Shown here: in pieces, positions 8,549-19,132 of the stretch
Layout: each line of letters opens with the position of its first letter
Numbering within the stretch: the stretch's first letter is position 1
Translations under genes and position numbers: made by a program
Notes under the pieces: generated by a model
What the model was told of the DNA's origin: nothing
Databases searched by the model: none
Seen by the model: only the letters and a program-made list of their open reading frames with translations
NCBI RefSeq assembly: GCF_031844705.1
Contig: NZ_CP134609.1
Span: forward strand, 3,100,001-3,164,000
Origin: Streptomyces sp. ITFR-16
Lineage (GTDB): Bacteria > Actinomycetota > Actinomycetes > Streptomycetales > Streptomycetaceae
Length of the DNA: 64,000 nt
Reading direction: 5' to 3'

Positions 8549-9415
8549 GTGCTTCTGGGGATGTTGTGCGCGCTCGGTTCCGCGGTCTGCTTCGGCACGG
8601 CCTCCGTCCTTCAGGCCGTCGCCGCGCGGGCGGCGGCCGAACCGGGGGACGGTGCGGGGGTGGACCCGGCGCTGCTGCTGCGGGCCCTGCGCCAGTGGCG
8701 CTATCTGGCCGGGCTGGCCCTCGACGGCCTGGGCTTCGTGCTCCAGATCGTCGCGCTGCGCTCCCTGCCCATCTACGCGGTGGGCGCGGCCCTGGCCGCC
8801 AGCCTCGCCGTGACGGCAGTCGTGGCCGCCCACCTGCTGCGGGTCCGGCTGACCGCCCTGGAGTGGGCGGCGGTCGCCGTGGTCTGCGCCGGCCTCGGCA
8901 TGCTGGGGCTCGCCTCCGGCGGGGAGGGGCACCTTTCCGGATCGGATGCGCTGCGCTGGTCGATGCTCGGGGTCGCCGTCGGCGTCCTGCTGGTCGGTAC
9001 GGCGGCCGGCCGGCTGCCCGAGCGGGCGCGCGCCCTGGTGCTGGGGCTGGGCGCGGGGTGCGGGTTCGGGGTGGTGGAGGTCTCGGTCCGGCTGATCGAC
9101 GACGTGGCGCCGTCCGCGCTGGTGGCCAATCCCGCCGTGTACGCGCTGCTGGTGGGCGGGGGCGCGGCGTTCCTGCTGCTGACCTCGGCGCTGCAGCGCG
9201 GTTCGGTGACGACGGCGACGGCCGGGATGGTGCTGGGCGAGACGATCGGGCCGGCCCTGGTGGGCGTCGTCTGGCTCGGGGACCGTACCCGCGACGGGCT
9301 GGGCTGGCTGGCGGTCACCGGTTTCGCGGTGGCGGTCGCGGGCGCGCTGGCCCTGGCCCGGTTCGGCGAGGCCCCGGCGGACGCGCCCGCACCGGCGGAG
9401 CCGGGCAGGACCTGA
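8549..9415 (+). CDS. DMT-superfamily (EamA-like) transporter
   Basis: A 288-residue protein with about ten hydrophobic helices in two similar halves: LGMLCALGSAVCFGTASVLQ opens the first, and MLGVAVGVLLVGTAAG opens the second. This is the architecture of drug/metabolite transporters. A conserved turn, GEGHLSGSDALRWS, joins the halves. The substrate is unknown. The GTG at 8549 is preceded by a weak AGTAGAG. The rocD terminator lies just upstream, so the gene probably has its own promoter within the 76-bp gap or is read through from rocD. Confidence 0.8.
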   Translation: MLLGMLCALGSAVCFGTASVLQAVAARAAAEPGDGAGVDPALLLRALRQWRYLAGLALDGLGFVLQIVALRSLPIYAVGAALAASLAVTAVVAAHLLRVRLTALEWAAVAVVCAGLGMLGLASGGEGHLSGSDALRWSMLGVAVGVLLVGTAAGRLPERARALVLGLGAGCGFGVVEVSVRLIDDVAPSALVANPAVYALLVGGGAAFLLLTSALQRGSVTTATAGMVLGETIGPALVGVVWLGDRTRDGLGWLAVTGFAVAVAGALALARFGEAPADAPAPAEPGRT

Positions 9416-9453
9416 GCCCCGGGGCCGGTCCAGCCCCGCTCGGGCGCGGCGCG

Positions 9454-10857
9454 TCACGGCAGTACGCGGCACAGGGCGTCCAGGGTGCCCGCCCAGGCGC
9501 TGTCGCTCGGGGTGCCGTAGCCGATGACGAGGGCCTCTCGGCGCAGTTCGGCGTCCGGGTGCCGGAAGTAGGCCAGCCCCTGGACGGCGAGCCCCTGCCA
9601 GGCCGCCGCCCGGACCGTCTCCGCCTCGCCGCCCTCGGGGAGTTCGAGCACGGCGTGCAGTCCGGCGGCGATGCCGCTGATCCGGATGGAGGGGGCCCGT
9701 TCCGCGAGGGCCGCGACGAGCTGGTCGCGGCGGTTGCGGTAGCGCAGCCGCATGGAGCGCACATGCCGGTCGTAGGCGCCGGAGGCCATGAACTCGGCGA
9801 GCGTCAGCTGGTCCAGCGCGCTCGACGCCCAGTCGCTCACCCCCTTGGCCTCGGTCACCTCGCCCACCATCGCCTCGGGCACCACCATCCAGCCCATCCG
9901 CAGCCCCGGCGCGAGGGACTTGCTCGCCGTTCCCAGGTAGACGACGTGTTCGGGGTCCAGGCCCTGGAGCGCGCCGACCGGCTGGCGGTCGTAGCGGAAC
10001 TCCCCGTCGTAGTCGTCCTCCAGGATCACCCCGCCGGTACCGCGCGCCCAGTCGACCGCGGCCGCCCGCCGGTCCGGGTGGAGCGGCACACCGGTGGGGA
10101 ACTGGTGCGCCGGTGTCAGCAGCACCGCGCCCGCGCCCCGCATCCCGTGCAGCCCGGCGGTCCGGGTGCCGAGGTGGTCGAGCGGCAGACAGGGGATGCG
10201 CAGCCCGGCCTCCGTGAGCAGGCGGGTGTGGATGTCCAGCCCGTAGGACTCGACGGCCACCTCCCGCACCCGGCGCCGCCGCAGCACCTTCCCCATCAGG
10301 GTCAGGCCGTGGAGGAAACCGGCGCACAGGACGATGCGTTCGGGGTCGGCGTAGACCCCGCGGGCCCGGGCGAGGTATTCGGCGAGCACCGTGCGCAGCT
10401 CGACCCGGCCGCGTGGATCGCCGTAGCCGAAGGCGTCGTTGGGCGCCGAGGAGAGGGCGCGGCGGGCCGCCTTGAGCCATTCGGCGCGGGGAAACGTCGC
10501 GAGGTCGGGCGTGCCCGGCATCAGGCTGTGGGCGGGGCTGCTGCGGGGCGGCCGCGAGCGCGGGGCGGGGGCGGCCGTCCGACGGGGTTCGGCGCGCTGC
10601 GCCACCCGGGTCCCGGAGCCCTGGCGGGCGGTGAGCCAGCCCTCGGCGACCAGCTCCGCGTAGGCGTCGGCGACCGTGTTGCGGGCGATGCCGAGGTCGG
10701 CCGCGAGGGTGCGGGACGACGGCAGCCGGGTGCCGGGCGCCAGCCGGCCCGTCCGGGCCGCCTCCCGCAGGGCGTCCATCAGCCCGGCCCGCAGTCCGCT
10801 CGCGCCGGTCGGGTCGATGTGCAGGTCGGCTCCGAAAGTGGCCCAGGGATCCGTCAT
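9454..10857 (-). CDS. MocR-type GntR/aminotransferase fusion transcriptional regulator
   Basis: A 467-residue regulator. Residues about 20-85 form a GntR winged helix (LPSSRTLAADLGIARNTVADAYAELVAEGWL), and residues about 110-460 form a fold-I aminotransferase-like domain with FGYGDPRG, LEDDYDGEFRYDR and the PLP lysine Lys313 in GTASKSLAPGLRMG. MocR proteins sense PLP or PLP adducts and control vitamin B6, GABA or other amine genes. The gene is divergent from the CMD/AhpD-like gene with only 47 bp between starts, so it most likely regulates that neighbour. The shared gap contains AAATGGACCATA, which resembles PdxR-type half sites; this last point is a guess. Confidence 0.9.
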   Translation of the reverse strand: MTDPWATFGADLHIDPTGASGLRAGLMDALREAARTGRLAPGTRLPSSRTLAADLGIARNTVADAYAELVAEGWLTARQGSGTRVAQRAEPRRTAAPAPRSRPPRSSPAHSLMPGTPDLATFPRAEWLKAARRALSSAPNDAFGYGDPRGRVELRTVLAEYLARARGVYADPERIVLCAGFLHGLTLMGKVLRRRRVREVAVESYGLDIHTRLLTEAGLRIPCLPLDHLGTRTAGLHGMRGAGAVLLTPAHQFPTGVPLHPDRRAAAVDWARGTGGVILEDDYDGEFRYDRQPVGALQGLDPEHVVYLGTASKSLAPGLRMGWMVVPEAMVGEVTEAKGVSDWASSALDQLTLAEFMASGAYDRHVRSMRLRYRNRRDQLVAALAERAPSIRISGIAAGLHAVLELPEGGEAETVRAAAWQGLAVQGLAYFRHPDAELRREALVIGYGTPSDSAWAGTLDALCRVLP

Positions 10858-10904
10858 GGAAATGGACCATACCCCTGTGCCACCTGCCCCGTAGCGTTGT
10901 GGGC

Positions 10905-11417
10905 ATGACGACGAACGAGAACCACAGCCACGCGACCTCCGAGTACACCGCCGAGCACACCCCGCGCCTGCAGTGGGCCCAGCACGCCCCCGACGTCTAC
11001 AAGGCGATGGCCCGCTTCGACGCCGCCGCGCGCAAGGGCCTCGACCCGGTCGTCGACGAGCTGGTGAAGATCAGGGCCTCGCAGATCAACCACTGCGCGT
11101 TCTGCATCGACATGCACACCAAGGACGCGCTCGCCGCCGGTGAGTCCGTCGAGCGGATCGTGCAGCTCAGCGCGTGGGAGGAGGCGCAGCACTTCTACAC
11201 GCCGAAGGAGATCGCCGCGATCGAGCTGACCGAGGCGATCACGGTCATGACCGACGGGTTCGTGCCGGACGCGGCGTACGAGAAGGCCGCGAAGCACTTC
11301 GACGAGACCGAGCTGACCCACCTCATCGCGGCGATCGTCGCGATCAACTCCTGGAACCGGTTCGCCGTGTCCACCCGCATGGTCGCGGGCCACTACACCC
11401 CCGGCGACCACCGCTGA
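10905..11417 (+). CDS. Carboxymuconolactone decarboxylase / AhpD-like family protein
   Basis: A 170-residue CMD-fold protein. The redox signature HCAFCIDMH (CxxC followed by His) in the middle of the chain is the alkylhydroperoxidase AhpD motif, which points to peroxide-type chemistry rather than lactone decarboxylation. The ATG at 10905 begins MTTNENHSH; a GTG two codons upstream is in frame but less likely. The 47-bp gap to the divergent MocR gene leaves room only for a compact, possibly leaderless promoter. The ICL/PEP-mutase gene follows 40 bp downstream and is probably co-transcribed. Confidence 0.85.
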   Translation: MTTNENHSHATSEYTAEHTPRLQWAQHAPDVYKAMARFDAAARKGLDPVVDELVKIRASQINHCAFCIDMHTKDALAAGESVERIVQLSAWEEAQHFYTPKEIAAIELTEAITVMTDGFVPDAAYEKAAKHFDETELTHLIAAIVAINSWNRFAVSTRMVAGHYTPGDHR

Positions 11418-11457
11418 CCGGCGCCCTTCCCGTCCCTCCCCCGTCTGGAGCCCCGCG

Positions 11458-12186
11458 ATGACCGCGTCCGCACTCCGCGCCCTGCACCACGGGCGCACCC
11501 CGGGCGACCCGTTGGTCCTGCCCGGTCCGTGGGACGCGGCGAGCGCCCGTGTCTTCGCCGACGCGGGGTTCCCGGCGCTGGCGACCCCGAGCGCCGGGAT
11601 CGCGGCCTCGCTGGGGTACGAGGACGGCCAGACGCCCGCCGACGAGATGTTCGCGGCGGTGGCGCGGATCGCCCGGGCCGTGTCCGTACCCGTGTCGGCG
11701 GACATCGAGGCCGGGTACGGGCTGGCCCCCGGGGAGCTGGTGGAGCGGCTGCTCACCGCCGGGGCCGTCGGCTGCAATCTGGAGGACACCGTGGACGGCG
11801 TCCTCGTGGACGCCGGGTGGCAGGCGGACCGGCTGGCGGCGGTGCGGGAGGCCGCCGGGGACGGGCTGTTCGTCAACGCCCGGATCGACACGTATCTGCG
11901 GTCCGTGCCGGACGGCGCGGACCGGGAGGCGGAGACCGTGCGCCGCGCACGGCTGTACGCGGCGGCGGGCGCGGACTGCGTCTACCCGCTCGGCGCCCCG
12001 CCCGAGGCGCTCCCCCGCCTCGCGGCCGCCGTGCCGGGACCGCTGAACGCGCTGGCCCGGCCGGACGGACCCGGCCCGCGCGGGCTCGGCGAACTGGGCG
12101 CCGCCCGGATCACGTTCGGCCCCGGGATGCAGCTGCGGGCCATGGCGGCGGTGCGCGAGATCGCCGACGGGCTGCGAAAGGCCTGA
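11458..12186 (+). CDS. Isocitrate lyase/PEP mutase family protein
   Basis: A 242-residue TIM-barrel protein of the ICL/PEP-mutase superfamily. LPGPWDAASARVFADAGFPALATPSAGIAA matches the N-terminal active-site strand, VSADIEAGYG holds the metal-binding Asp and Glu, and GCNLEDT follows. The KKCGH-type catalytic loop of true isocitrate lyase is not visible, and the protein is short, as in the many uncharacterised C-C or P-C lyases of this group. It is the second gene after the AhpD-like gene under probable MocR control; 40 bp separate them. A strong terminator follows at 12240-12270. Confidence 0.8.
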   Translation: MTASALRALHHGRTPGDPLVLPGPWDAASARVFADAGFPALATPSAGIAASLGYEDGQTPADEMFAAVARIARAVSVPVSADIEAGYGLAPGELVERLLTAGAVGCNLEDTVDGVLVDAGWQADRLAAVREAAGDGLFVNARIDTYLRSVPDGADREAETVRRARLYAAAGADCVYPLGAPPEALPRLAAAVPGPLNALARPDGPGPRGLGELGAARITFGPGMQLRAMAAVREIADGLRKA

Positions 12187-12239
12187 GCCCTCGGCGTACG
12201 TGAGTACGGCGTACGGAAACCCGGCGCAGGGAAACACCG

Positions 12240-12270
12240 CGCCCCCGGCAGCGAGCGGCTGCCGGGGGCG
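12240..12270. terminator. Bidirectional terminator between convergent genes
   Basis: A perfect 13-bp stem (12240-12252 with 12258-12270) and a 5-nt loop lie between the stop of the ICL-like gene (+) and the stop of mdh (-). TCT follows on the plus strand. Confidence 0.75.
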
Positions 12271-12297
12271 TCTGCGTACCCGCGAACGGGCGGTGGA

Positions 12298-13449
<1,152 letters not shown>

Positions 13450-14556
13450 TCATCCGGCCGCCTCGGCCGTGCATCCCCGGGTACCGGCGGCGAGGGTGGC
13501 GCACGCCCGGACGTCGGAGACGCGCTTCACGGCGACCATCGGGGTGTACGCCTCCGCGGCCGTCTCCACCCTGCCCTTCTGTCCCTCCGTGCCCGCGGTG
13601 ATCTCCACGAGGTCGCCGGGGCCGCCCTTGGTGATCCGCGCCCAGGCCGCGGCACACGTCCTGCTGTAGCGCACCTCTATGAAGGAGCCGCCGACGGTGG
13701 CGCTGGAGAGCGTACGGGCGTACTCGCCGCCGCAGCCCATGTCCTCGGGGTCCTGCCCGGCGCAGTCGGCGCCGTTGCAGCCGACCCCGGCGGGCAGTTT
13801 GGGCGCGCTCGTCGCCGGCTTCGGGGCGGGGGCGGCCGAGGGCTCGGCGGCCTTGGAGTCGTCGCCGGAGCCGGTGAGCAGCACCACGGCGGTGACCACC
13901 AGCGCGAGACCGGCCGCGGCTGCGGCGATCACGGCGGGCCGGCGGCGCCCGCCGGTGCGGCCCCGGCCGTCGTCACGGCGTCCGGGCGGCGACTGCCGGC
14001 CCCCGAGTCCGGCCGCGTGGGCCACGGCGGGCGGCAGACCCTCGCCCAGGGGCGCGTACGGCCCGGAGGGCGGCTGCTGCGGCTCCTGCGGGAGGGGGCC
14101 GCGCTGCGCGGGTACGGACGGCGAGCGGCCGTGACCGGCCGGGCGCCGCCCCTTGGCGTCCTGGGCCGTGCCGACGCCGGCGGGGCGGCTCCTGCCGTGG
14201 CCGGGCGGGTTCTGCCCGGACTCGCCGAGCGCCGCCCGCGCCTGGGTTATCCGGATGGCCTCCATCGTCATGTCGTGGCGCATCTCGGCGCGGCTCCAGG
14301 CCCGCTCCGCCAGCTCCCACATGGTGTTGAGGTGGACGTGGTTGGTGCCCGTCACCTCGGCGAGCGCGACGATCGCGCCTCGGGGTGCGAGCAGCCGGCC
14401 GTTCAGATACCGCTCCCAGGACGTCTTGCTGTAGCCCGTGCGGTCGGCCAGCGCGGCGAGGCCGAGGCCGCTGCGGTCCACGAGCCTGCGCAGCTGGCCG
14501 GTGAACTCCCGGATCTGCGGATCGAGGTCCTGCGGCAGCGCCTTCCAACGAGGCAT
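13450..14556 (-). CDS. XRE-family HTH protein with membrane helix and extracytoplasmic DUF2690 domain
   Basis: A 368-residue protein. Residues about 15-75 are a helix-turn-helix (LAALADRTGYSKTSWERYLNG). A long Pro/Gly/Arg-rich linker with PQEPQQPPSGPYAPLG follows, then one membrane helix (about residues 208-228, AVIAAAAAGLALVVTAVVLL) and an external domain with four or more cysteines (GVGCNGADCAGQDPEDMGC, then YSRTCAAAW and RGC). That C-terminal domain matches DUF2690, found in secreted actinomycete proteins. The layout suggests a membrane-anchored DNA-binding protein that could sense the envelope, but no ligand or target is known. The ATG at 14556 lies after a GGGGGAGAC ribosome site. Confidence 0.8.
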   Translation of the reverse strand: MPRWKALPQDLDPQIREFTGQLRRLVDRSGLGLAALADRTGYSKTSWERYLNGRLLAPRGAIVALAEVTGTNHVHLNTMWELAERAWSRAEMRHDMTMEAIRITQARAALGESGQNPPGHGRSRPAGVGTAQDAKGRRPAGHGRSPSVPAQRGPLPQEPQQPPSGPYAPLGEGLPPAVAHAAGLGGRQSPPGRRDDGRGRTGGRRRPAVIAAAAAGLALVVTAVVLLTGSGDDSKAAEPSAAPAPKPATSAPKLPAGVGCNGADCAGQDPEDMGCGGEYARTLSSATVGGSFIEVRYSRTCAAAWARITKGGPGDLVEITAGTEGQKGRVETAAEAYTPMVAVKRVSDVRACATLAAGTRGCTAEAAG

Positions 14557-15012
14557 TACGTCTCCCCCTGCCTTGGCTTCACTTCATTCCACCGGCCGCG
14601 CCCTGTGCGGCGCGCGTCCCCCGCTCCCCTGTCCGGACCCGGTGGTCTTCCGTTCCGGACTACCCAGCAGGATGCGCGAACGCGGAGCGGCAGTTCCTGG
14701 CGCGGGAGCGCACGGTGGCACTCGGGCGTCCAGCGCGCACGCCCGCGCGCCCCCCCGCTCCGGTCCGCCGGCCCAGTCTGCCACCGTTGCGCGGCGATCA
14801 CACCGTGGCGGAATGGTCACTTCCGTGCCACAGGCCACAGTCATCCCTTGAACCCGTGTGCCCCGTCCACAAGGCTGGAGCCAGGACGGGGCAAGGCCGC
14901 TCAAGTCGCCTCTTTCCGGGGCTTTTCGCTCCGGTACGCCCCGTCCCCGGTGTCCGTCCCTTCTCGGGGGAGGGGACGGCCACCGGCCGGCGGAGGTCCT
15001 CGCGGACCGCGC
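14557..15012. other. 456-bp gap with two hairpins, no gene
   Basis: No credible gene was found. Two perfect stems are present: 14859-14868 with 14884-14893 (10 bp), and 14941-14948 with 14972-14979 (8 bp). The latter follows the stop of the DUF3017 gene by about 35 bp and is a reasonable terminator for the folD operon. The promoter of the XRE-DUF2690 gene must lie in the left part. Confidence 0.5.
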
Positions 15013-15582
15013 TCAGCGGATCGTGAAGTGGACCGCGTCCTCCAGGAACGGGACATCCAGCCACGGCTTCGGCTGCGCCATCAGCGACAGCAGCACGATG
15101 AGGGTTCCCAGCAGCCCGTACGTCACCAGGTCGGTGAAGCGGGAGCGCACCGCGAGCATGCCCACCGAGGGGACCACGAGACGCAGCACCGCACCCCCGA
15201 TGAGCGCCACACCGATCAGTATCGTGCCGATCCGGAAGGCCTCGTCGAACGGATCGGTGGCCACGATCAGCAGCCCTGCCCCGGCCGTGCAGAGCACCGC
15301 GAGCAGCGGCCACTGACGGGCCGGCGCGGGCGCGTCCCCGGCGGCGGCCCGGCCGCCGCCCTCGGGTCGCGCGGTGTCCCGGGTCAGTGAGAAGCGCCGT
15401 GCGCGGCGCGCCCCGGAGGGCGTGGCGGCACCGGCCGCCTCATGACTGCCGGTGCGGCCCCCGGCCGCCTCACCGGCGGCGGCGTCCGGCTGCGCCCCCT
15501 CGGACGGCGCGTCTGCCTGCGGGCCGTCAGGGGCGTCGGCCGCGCCGGACGGTGTCTCGGCCGGACTCGTACCAGCACCCAT
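15013..15582 (-). CDS. DUF3017 membrane protein
   Basis: A 189-residue protein. The first 90 residues are Ala/Pro/Glu-rich and disordered; the rest has three membrane helices (WPLLAVLCTAGAGLLIV, TILIGVALIGGAVLRL and TYGLLGTLIVLLSLM) typical of DUF3017. The start lies 20 bp after the folD stop on the same strand, so the two form an operon, an arrangement I recall as conserved in Streptomyces. Function is unknown. The ATG at 15582 is supported by GGAAGG 7-8 nt upstream. Confidence 0.85.
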   Translation of the reverse strand: MGAGTSPAETPSGAADAPDGPQADAPSEGAQPDAAAGEAAGGRTGSHEAAGAATPSGARRARRFSLTRDTARPEGGGRAAAGDAPAPARQWPLLAVLCTAGAGLLIVATDPFDEAFRIGTILIGVALIGGAVLRLVVPSVGMLAVRSRFTDLVTYGLLGTLIVLLSLMAQPKPWLDVPFLEDAVHFTIR

Positions 15583-15602
15583 GGGGTTCCTTCCGGATCG
15601 GG

Positions 15603-16475
15603 TCAGCCGGCGGAGACGGCGTCGGCGGCGTCCCGCTCGGCCGCCTCGACGACATTGACGAGCAGCTGGGCGCGGGTCATCGGACCGACACCGCCCGGGT
15701 TCGGCGAGATCCAGGCGGCGACCTCGGCCACACCCGGGTGGACATCGCCGACGATCTTGCCGTTCTCGTCCCGGCTGACGCCGACGTCGAGCACGGCGGC
15801 GCCCGGCTTCACGTCCTCGGGCTTGATGATGTGCGGCACGCCCGCGGCGGCGACGATGATGTCGGCCTGCCGGAGGTGGCCGGCGAGGTCACGCGTTCCG
15901 GTGTGGCACTGGGTCACCGTGGCGTTCTCGGACTTGCGGGTCAGCAGCAGCGGGATCGAGCGGCCGATGGTGACACCGCGTCCGACGACCACGACATGCG
16001 CCCCGTTGATCTCCACACCGTGGTGGCGGAGCAGCTGCACGACGCCCTGCGGGGTGCAGGGCAGCGGGCCCGTCTCGTTGAGCACGAGCCGGCCCAGGTT
16101 CATCGGGTGCAGGCCGTCGGCGTCCTTGGCCGGATCCATCAGTTCCAGGACGCGGTTGGTGTCGATCCCCTTGGGCAGGGGGAGCTGCACGATGTAACCC
16201 GTGCACGCCGGGTCGTCGTTGAGCTCGCGGACGACGGCCTCGATCTCCTCCTGCGTGGCGGTGTCGGGCAGTTCGCGCTGGATGGAGCCGATGCCGACCT
16301 GGGCGCAGTCGCGGTGCTTGCCGTTCACGTACCAGCGGCTGCCCGGGTCGTCCCCGACCAGCAGGGTCCCGAGGCCGGGCGTGACGCCCCGGGCCCTGAG
16401 GGCCGCCACGCGGACGGTGAGATCGGACTTGATCGCGGCTGCGGTGGCCTTGCCATCGAGAATCTGGGCAGTCAT
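15603..16475 (-). CDS. folD: Bifunctional methylenetetrahydrofolate dehydrogenase/cyclohydrolase
   Basis: A 290-residue FolD that interconverts 5,10-methylene-THF, methenyl-THF and 10-formyl-THF, supplying one-carbon units to purine synthesis (purN and purH lie 3 kb away). The catalytic tyrosine and lysine are in [25 protein letters not shown] is the signature strand, [13 protein letters not shown] is the substrate loop, and [12 protein letters not shown] binds NADP. GVTIGRS replaces the more common S-x-x-VG form, as in other actinobacteria. The ATG at 16475 gives [13 protein letters not shown], the usual start. The DUF3017 gene follows 20 bp downstream. Confidence 0.95.
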   Translation of the reverse strand: MTAQILDGKATAAAIKSDLTVRVAALRARGVTPGLGTLLVGDDPGSRWYVNGKHRDCAQVGIGSIQRELPDTATQEEIEAVVRELNDDPACTGYIVQLPLPKGIDTNRVLELMDPAKDADGLHPMNLGRLVLNETGPLPCTPQGVVQLLRHHGVEINGAHVVVVGRGVTIGRSIPLLLTRKSENATVTQCHTGTRDLAGHLRQADIIVAAAGVPHIIKPEDVKPGAAVLDVGVSRDENGKIVGDVHPGVAEVAAWISPNPGGVGPMTRAQLLVNVVEAAERDAADAVSAG

Positions 16476-16704
16476 GTGCCCATACTCGCGGATGACCCGG
16501 CCCGCGGACCAATTGCGGGTACCGGCCGTGGACGCAAGGTTGCACTTGGACAACTTCTCGGGCAGCGACTGGACAAACTTACGTTCCGCTTATAACGATG
16601 AAGGCCGCAGTGCCGCAGATGTACCCGGGGGGCGGACCGCTGACGTTTTCTTTCCTCCGTGCGGCCGCATTCGTCCCCGTACGTCCGTTGGAGGAACGCC
16701 CCAG

Positions 16705-17466
16705 ATGAGCTTCGGCGACCCGAACAATCCTTATGGCCAGCAGCCCGGCCAGCCGCCGCAGGGCCAGCCGGGTTACGGCTACCCGCAGGCCCCCCAGGGC
16801 GTCCCGCCGCAGGGTCAGCCGGGCTACGGCTACTCGCAGCAGCCCGGAGTCCCGCCGCAGGGCCAGCCCGGTTACGGGTACCCGCCCCAGCAGCCCGGCG
16901 GCACCCTCCAGGCCAACAACGGCTACATCAACGTCCCGGGCCTCGGCACGGTCGAACTCGCCACGATGGGACGCCGCCTGGGCGCCCGTGCGCTGGACGG
17001 TGTCGCGTACGGCATCCTCTACGCGATCTTCTCGGCGATCGGCATCGCGAGCCTCGTGGGCGCCTCGAAGTCCGTCGACGACTGCAGCAGCAGCCAGTAC
17101 GGCACCGCCGCGTACAACCAGTGCGTGAACGACGCGGCCGCGACCAGCGTCGGCATCGTCGCGGGCTTCTTCGGCTTCATCGCCGTGTTCGCGCTGATCG
17201 CGCTGCTCTACGAGTGGCTGATGGTCTCCATCTGGGGCGCCACGCTCGGCAAGATGATCCTCAACGTCAAGGTCGTCCGGGAGAACACCGGCCAGGCCCC
17301 CGGCCTGGGTGCGGGCTTCATCCGCTGGATCATCCCGATGGTCGGCTCGCTCTTCTGCGGTCTCGGCACGCTGCTGGTCTACCTCTCCCCCTTCTTCGAC
17401 AACTCGGGCAAGCTCCAGGGCTGGCACGACCGCGCGGGCAGCACGATCGTCATCAAGACGAAGTGA
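16705..17466 (+). CDS. RDD family membrane protein with PGYGY repeat N-terminus
   Basis: A 253-residue protein. Residues 1-65 are a low-complexity tail with three copies of a PPQGQPGYGY-type unit. Residues about 85-250 form an RDD domain: MGRRLGARALDGVAYGILYA carries the R...DG signature of the first helix, a central pair of helices follows, and the WGATLGKMILNVKVVRENTG turn is typical of the family. RDD proteins have been linked to ion transport, but this one is uncharacterised. GGAGG 13 nt upstream of the ATG at 16705 is a slightly distant ribosome site. The gene is divergent from folD and ends at a very strong terminator. Confidence 0.88.
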   Translation: MSFGDPNNPYGQQPGQPPQGQPGYGYPQAPQGVPPQGQPGYGYSQQPGVPPQGQPGYGYPPQQPGGTLQANNGYINVPGLGTVELATMGRRLGARALDGVAYGILYAIFSAIGIASLVGASKSVDDCSSSQYGTAAYNQCVNDAAATSVGIVAGFFGFIAVFALIALLYEWLMVSIWGATLGKMILNVKVVRENTGQAPGLGAGFIRWIIPMVGSLFCGLGTLLVYLSPFFDNSGKLQGWHDRAGSTIVIKTK

Positions 17467-17500
17467 ACCCGCTGACGGTGTGACGTCCGCACCGGCACAC

Positions 17501-17545
17501 GAAGGCCGCCCCCTCACCGCTCGTCGCGGTGAGGGGGCGGCCTTC
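17501..17545. terminator. Perfect 20-bp-stem bidirectional terminator
   Basis: Arms 17501-17520 and 17526-17545 are exact reverse complements around a 5-nt loop (TCGTC). The hairpin lies between the stop of the RDD gene (+) and the stop of purH (-), so it would stop transcription from both sides. Confidence 0.85.
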
Positions 17546-17578
17546 TGTCGTAGCCGGGGCGCCCGGGTACGGCGCGTA

Positions 17579-19132
17579 TCAGTGGAAGAAGTGACGCGTC
17601 CCGGTGAAGTACATCGTCACGCCCGCCTTCTTCGCGGCCTCGACCACCAGCTCGTCGCGGACCGAACCGCCCGGCTGGGCCACGGCCTTGACGCCGGCGG
17701 CGGTCAGGATCTCCAGCCCGTCGGGGAAGGGGAAGAACGCGTCGGACGCGGCGTACGCACCGCGCGCCCGCTCCTCGCCCGCCCGCTCGACCGCGAGCTT
17801 CGCGGAGTCGACGCGGTTGACCTGGCCCATGCCGACGCCGACCGAGGCGCCGTCCTTGGCCAGCAGGATCGCGTTGGACTTGACCGCGCGGCACGCCTTC
17901 CAGGCGAAGGCCAGCTCGCGGAGCTCGTCGGCGGAGAGCGCCTCGCCCGTGGCGAGCGTCCAGTTGGCCGGGTCGTCGCCGTCGGCCTGGAGGCGGTCGG
18001 TGACCTGGAGCAGCGCGCCGCCGTCGACCGGCTTGACCTCGACCCCGGCGGACGGGGCGCCGGGGGCGCGCAGCACGCGGATGTTCTTCTTGCGGGACAG
18101 GACCTCGACCGCGCCGTCCTCGTACGCCGGGGCGACGATGACCTCGGTGAAGATCTCCGCGACCTGCTCGGCCATCGCGACGGTCACCGGACGGTTGACG
18201 GCGATCACGCCTCCGAACGCGGACAGCGGGTCGCAGGCGTGCGCGTTGCGGTGCGCGGTCGCGACGTCGTCGGCGATGGCGATGCCGCACGGGTTGGCGT
18301 GCTTGATGATCGCGACACACGGCTCGGCGTGGTCGTACGCGGCCCGGCGCGCGGCGTCGGTGTCCGTGTAGTTGTTGTAGGACATCTCCTTGCCGTGCAG
18401 CTGCTCGGCATCGGCCAGGCCGCCCTCGCCCGAGGTGTAGAGCGCGGCGGGCTGGTGCGGGTTCTCGCCGTAGCGCAGGACGTTCTTGCGCGCGTACGTC
18501 GTACCGAAGAAGTCGGGGAAGCCCGAGTCGTCGGCGGCGGCGTAGTCGGCGGCGAACCAGGAGGCCACGGCCACGTCGTACGCGGCGGTGTGCTGGAAGG
18601 CCTCGGCGGCGAGCCGCTTGCGGGCGGTCAGGTCGAAGCCGCCCGCCCTGACGGCCGCGAGGACGTCGGCGTACCGCTCGGGGCTGGTGACGACGGCCAC
18701 CGAGGGGTGGTTCTTGGCGGCGGCGCGGACCATCGACGGGCCGCCGATGTCGATCTGCTCCACGCACTCGTCGGCCGATGCGCCGGAGGCGACGGTCTCC
18801 TTGAACGGGTAGAGGTTGACGACGACCAGGTCGAACGGCTCCACACCCAGCTCGGCGAGCTGCTCGCGGTGGGCGTCCAGCCGCAGGTCGGCGAGGATGC
18901 CGGCGTGGACGCGCGGGTGCAGCGTCTTCACCCGGCCGTCGAGGCACTCGGGGAAGCCGGTGAGCTCCTCGACCTTGGTGACCGGCACTCCGGCGGCCGC
19001 GATCTTTCCGGCGGTGGAGCCGGTGGAGACCAGCTCGACACCCGCCTCGTGCAGACCGCGCGCGAGGTCTTCGAGCCCCGTCTTGTCGTAGACGCTGACC
19101 AGGGCGCGGCGGATGGGCTTATTCACCGTCAT
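17579..19132 (-). CDS. purH: Bifunctional AICAR formyltransferase/IMP cyclohydrolase
   Basis: A 517-residue enzyme for the last two steps of IMP synthesis. Residues about 1-150 are the MGS-like IMP cyclohydrolase ([48 protein letters not shown]). The rest is AICAR transformylase with the catalytic Lys-His in [10 protein letters not shown] and the C-terminal [12 protein letters not shown]. The start at 19132 is followed at once by family sequence and overlaps the purN stop by 14 bp; an in-frame start at 19174 is possible but adds unconserved residues. The overlap argues for coupled translation from a purN-purH mRNA. Confidence 0.96.
   Translation of the reverse strand: MTVNKPIRRALVSVYDKTGLEDLARGLHEAGVELVSTGSTAGKIAAAGVPVTKVEELTGFPECLDGRVKTLHPRVHAGILADLRLDAHREQLAELGVEPFDLVVVNLYPFKETVASGASADECVEQIDIGGPSMVRAAAKNHPSVAVVTSPERYADVLAAVRAGGFDLTARKRLAAEAFQHTAAYDVAVASWFAADYAAADDSGFPDFFGTTYARKNVLRYGENPHQPAALYTSGEGGLADAEQLHGKEMSYNNYTDTDAARRAAYDHAEPCVAIIKHANPCGIAIADDVATAHRNAHACDPLSAFGGVIAVNRPVTVAMAEQVAEIFTEVIVAPAYEDGAVEVLSRKKNIRVLRAPGAPSAGVEVKPVDGGALLQVTDRLQADGDDPANWTLATGEALSADELRELAFAWKACRAVKSNAILLAKDGASVGVGMGQVNRVDSAKLAVERAGEERARGAYAASDAFFPFPDGLEILTAAGVKAVAQPGGSVRDELVVEAAKKAGVTMYFTGTRHFFH

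Noticed and set aside
14859..14893. Small RNA gene in the gap before DUF3017
   Set aside because: A hairpin alone without promoter or further structure is not enough to call an RNA gene.
16740..16900. Short tandem repeat that might be taken for a CRISPR-like array
   Set aside because: The repeats are in frame and encode PPQGQPGYGY units of the RDD protein; there are no unique spacers of constant length.
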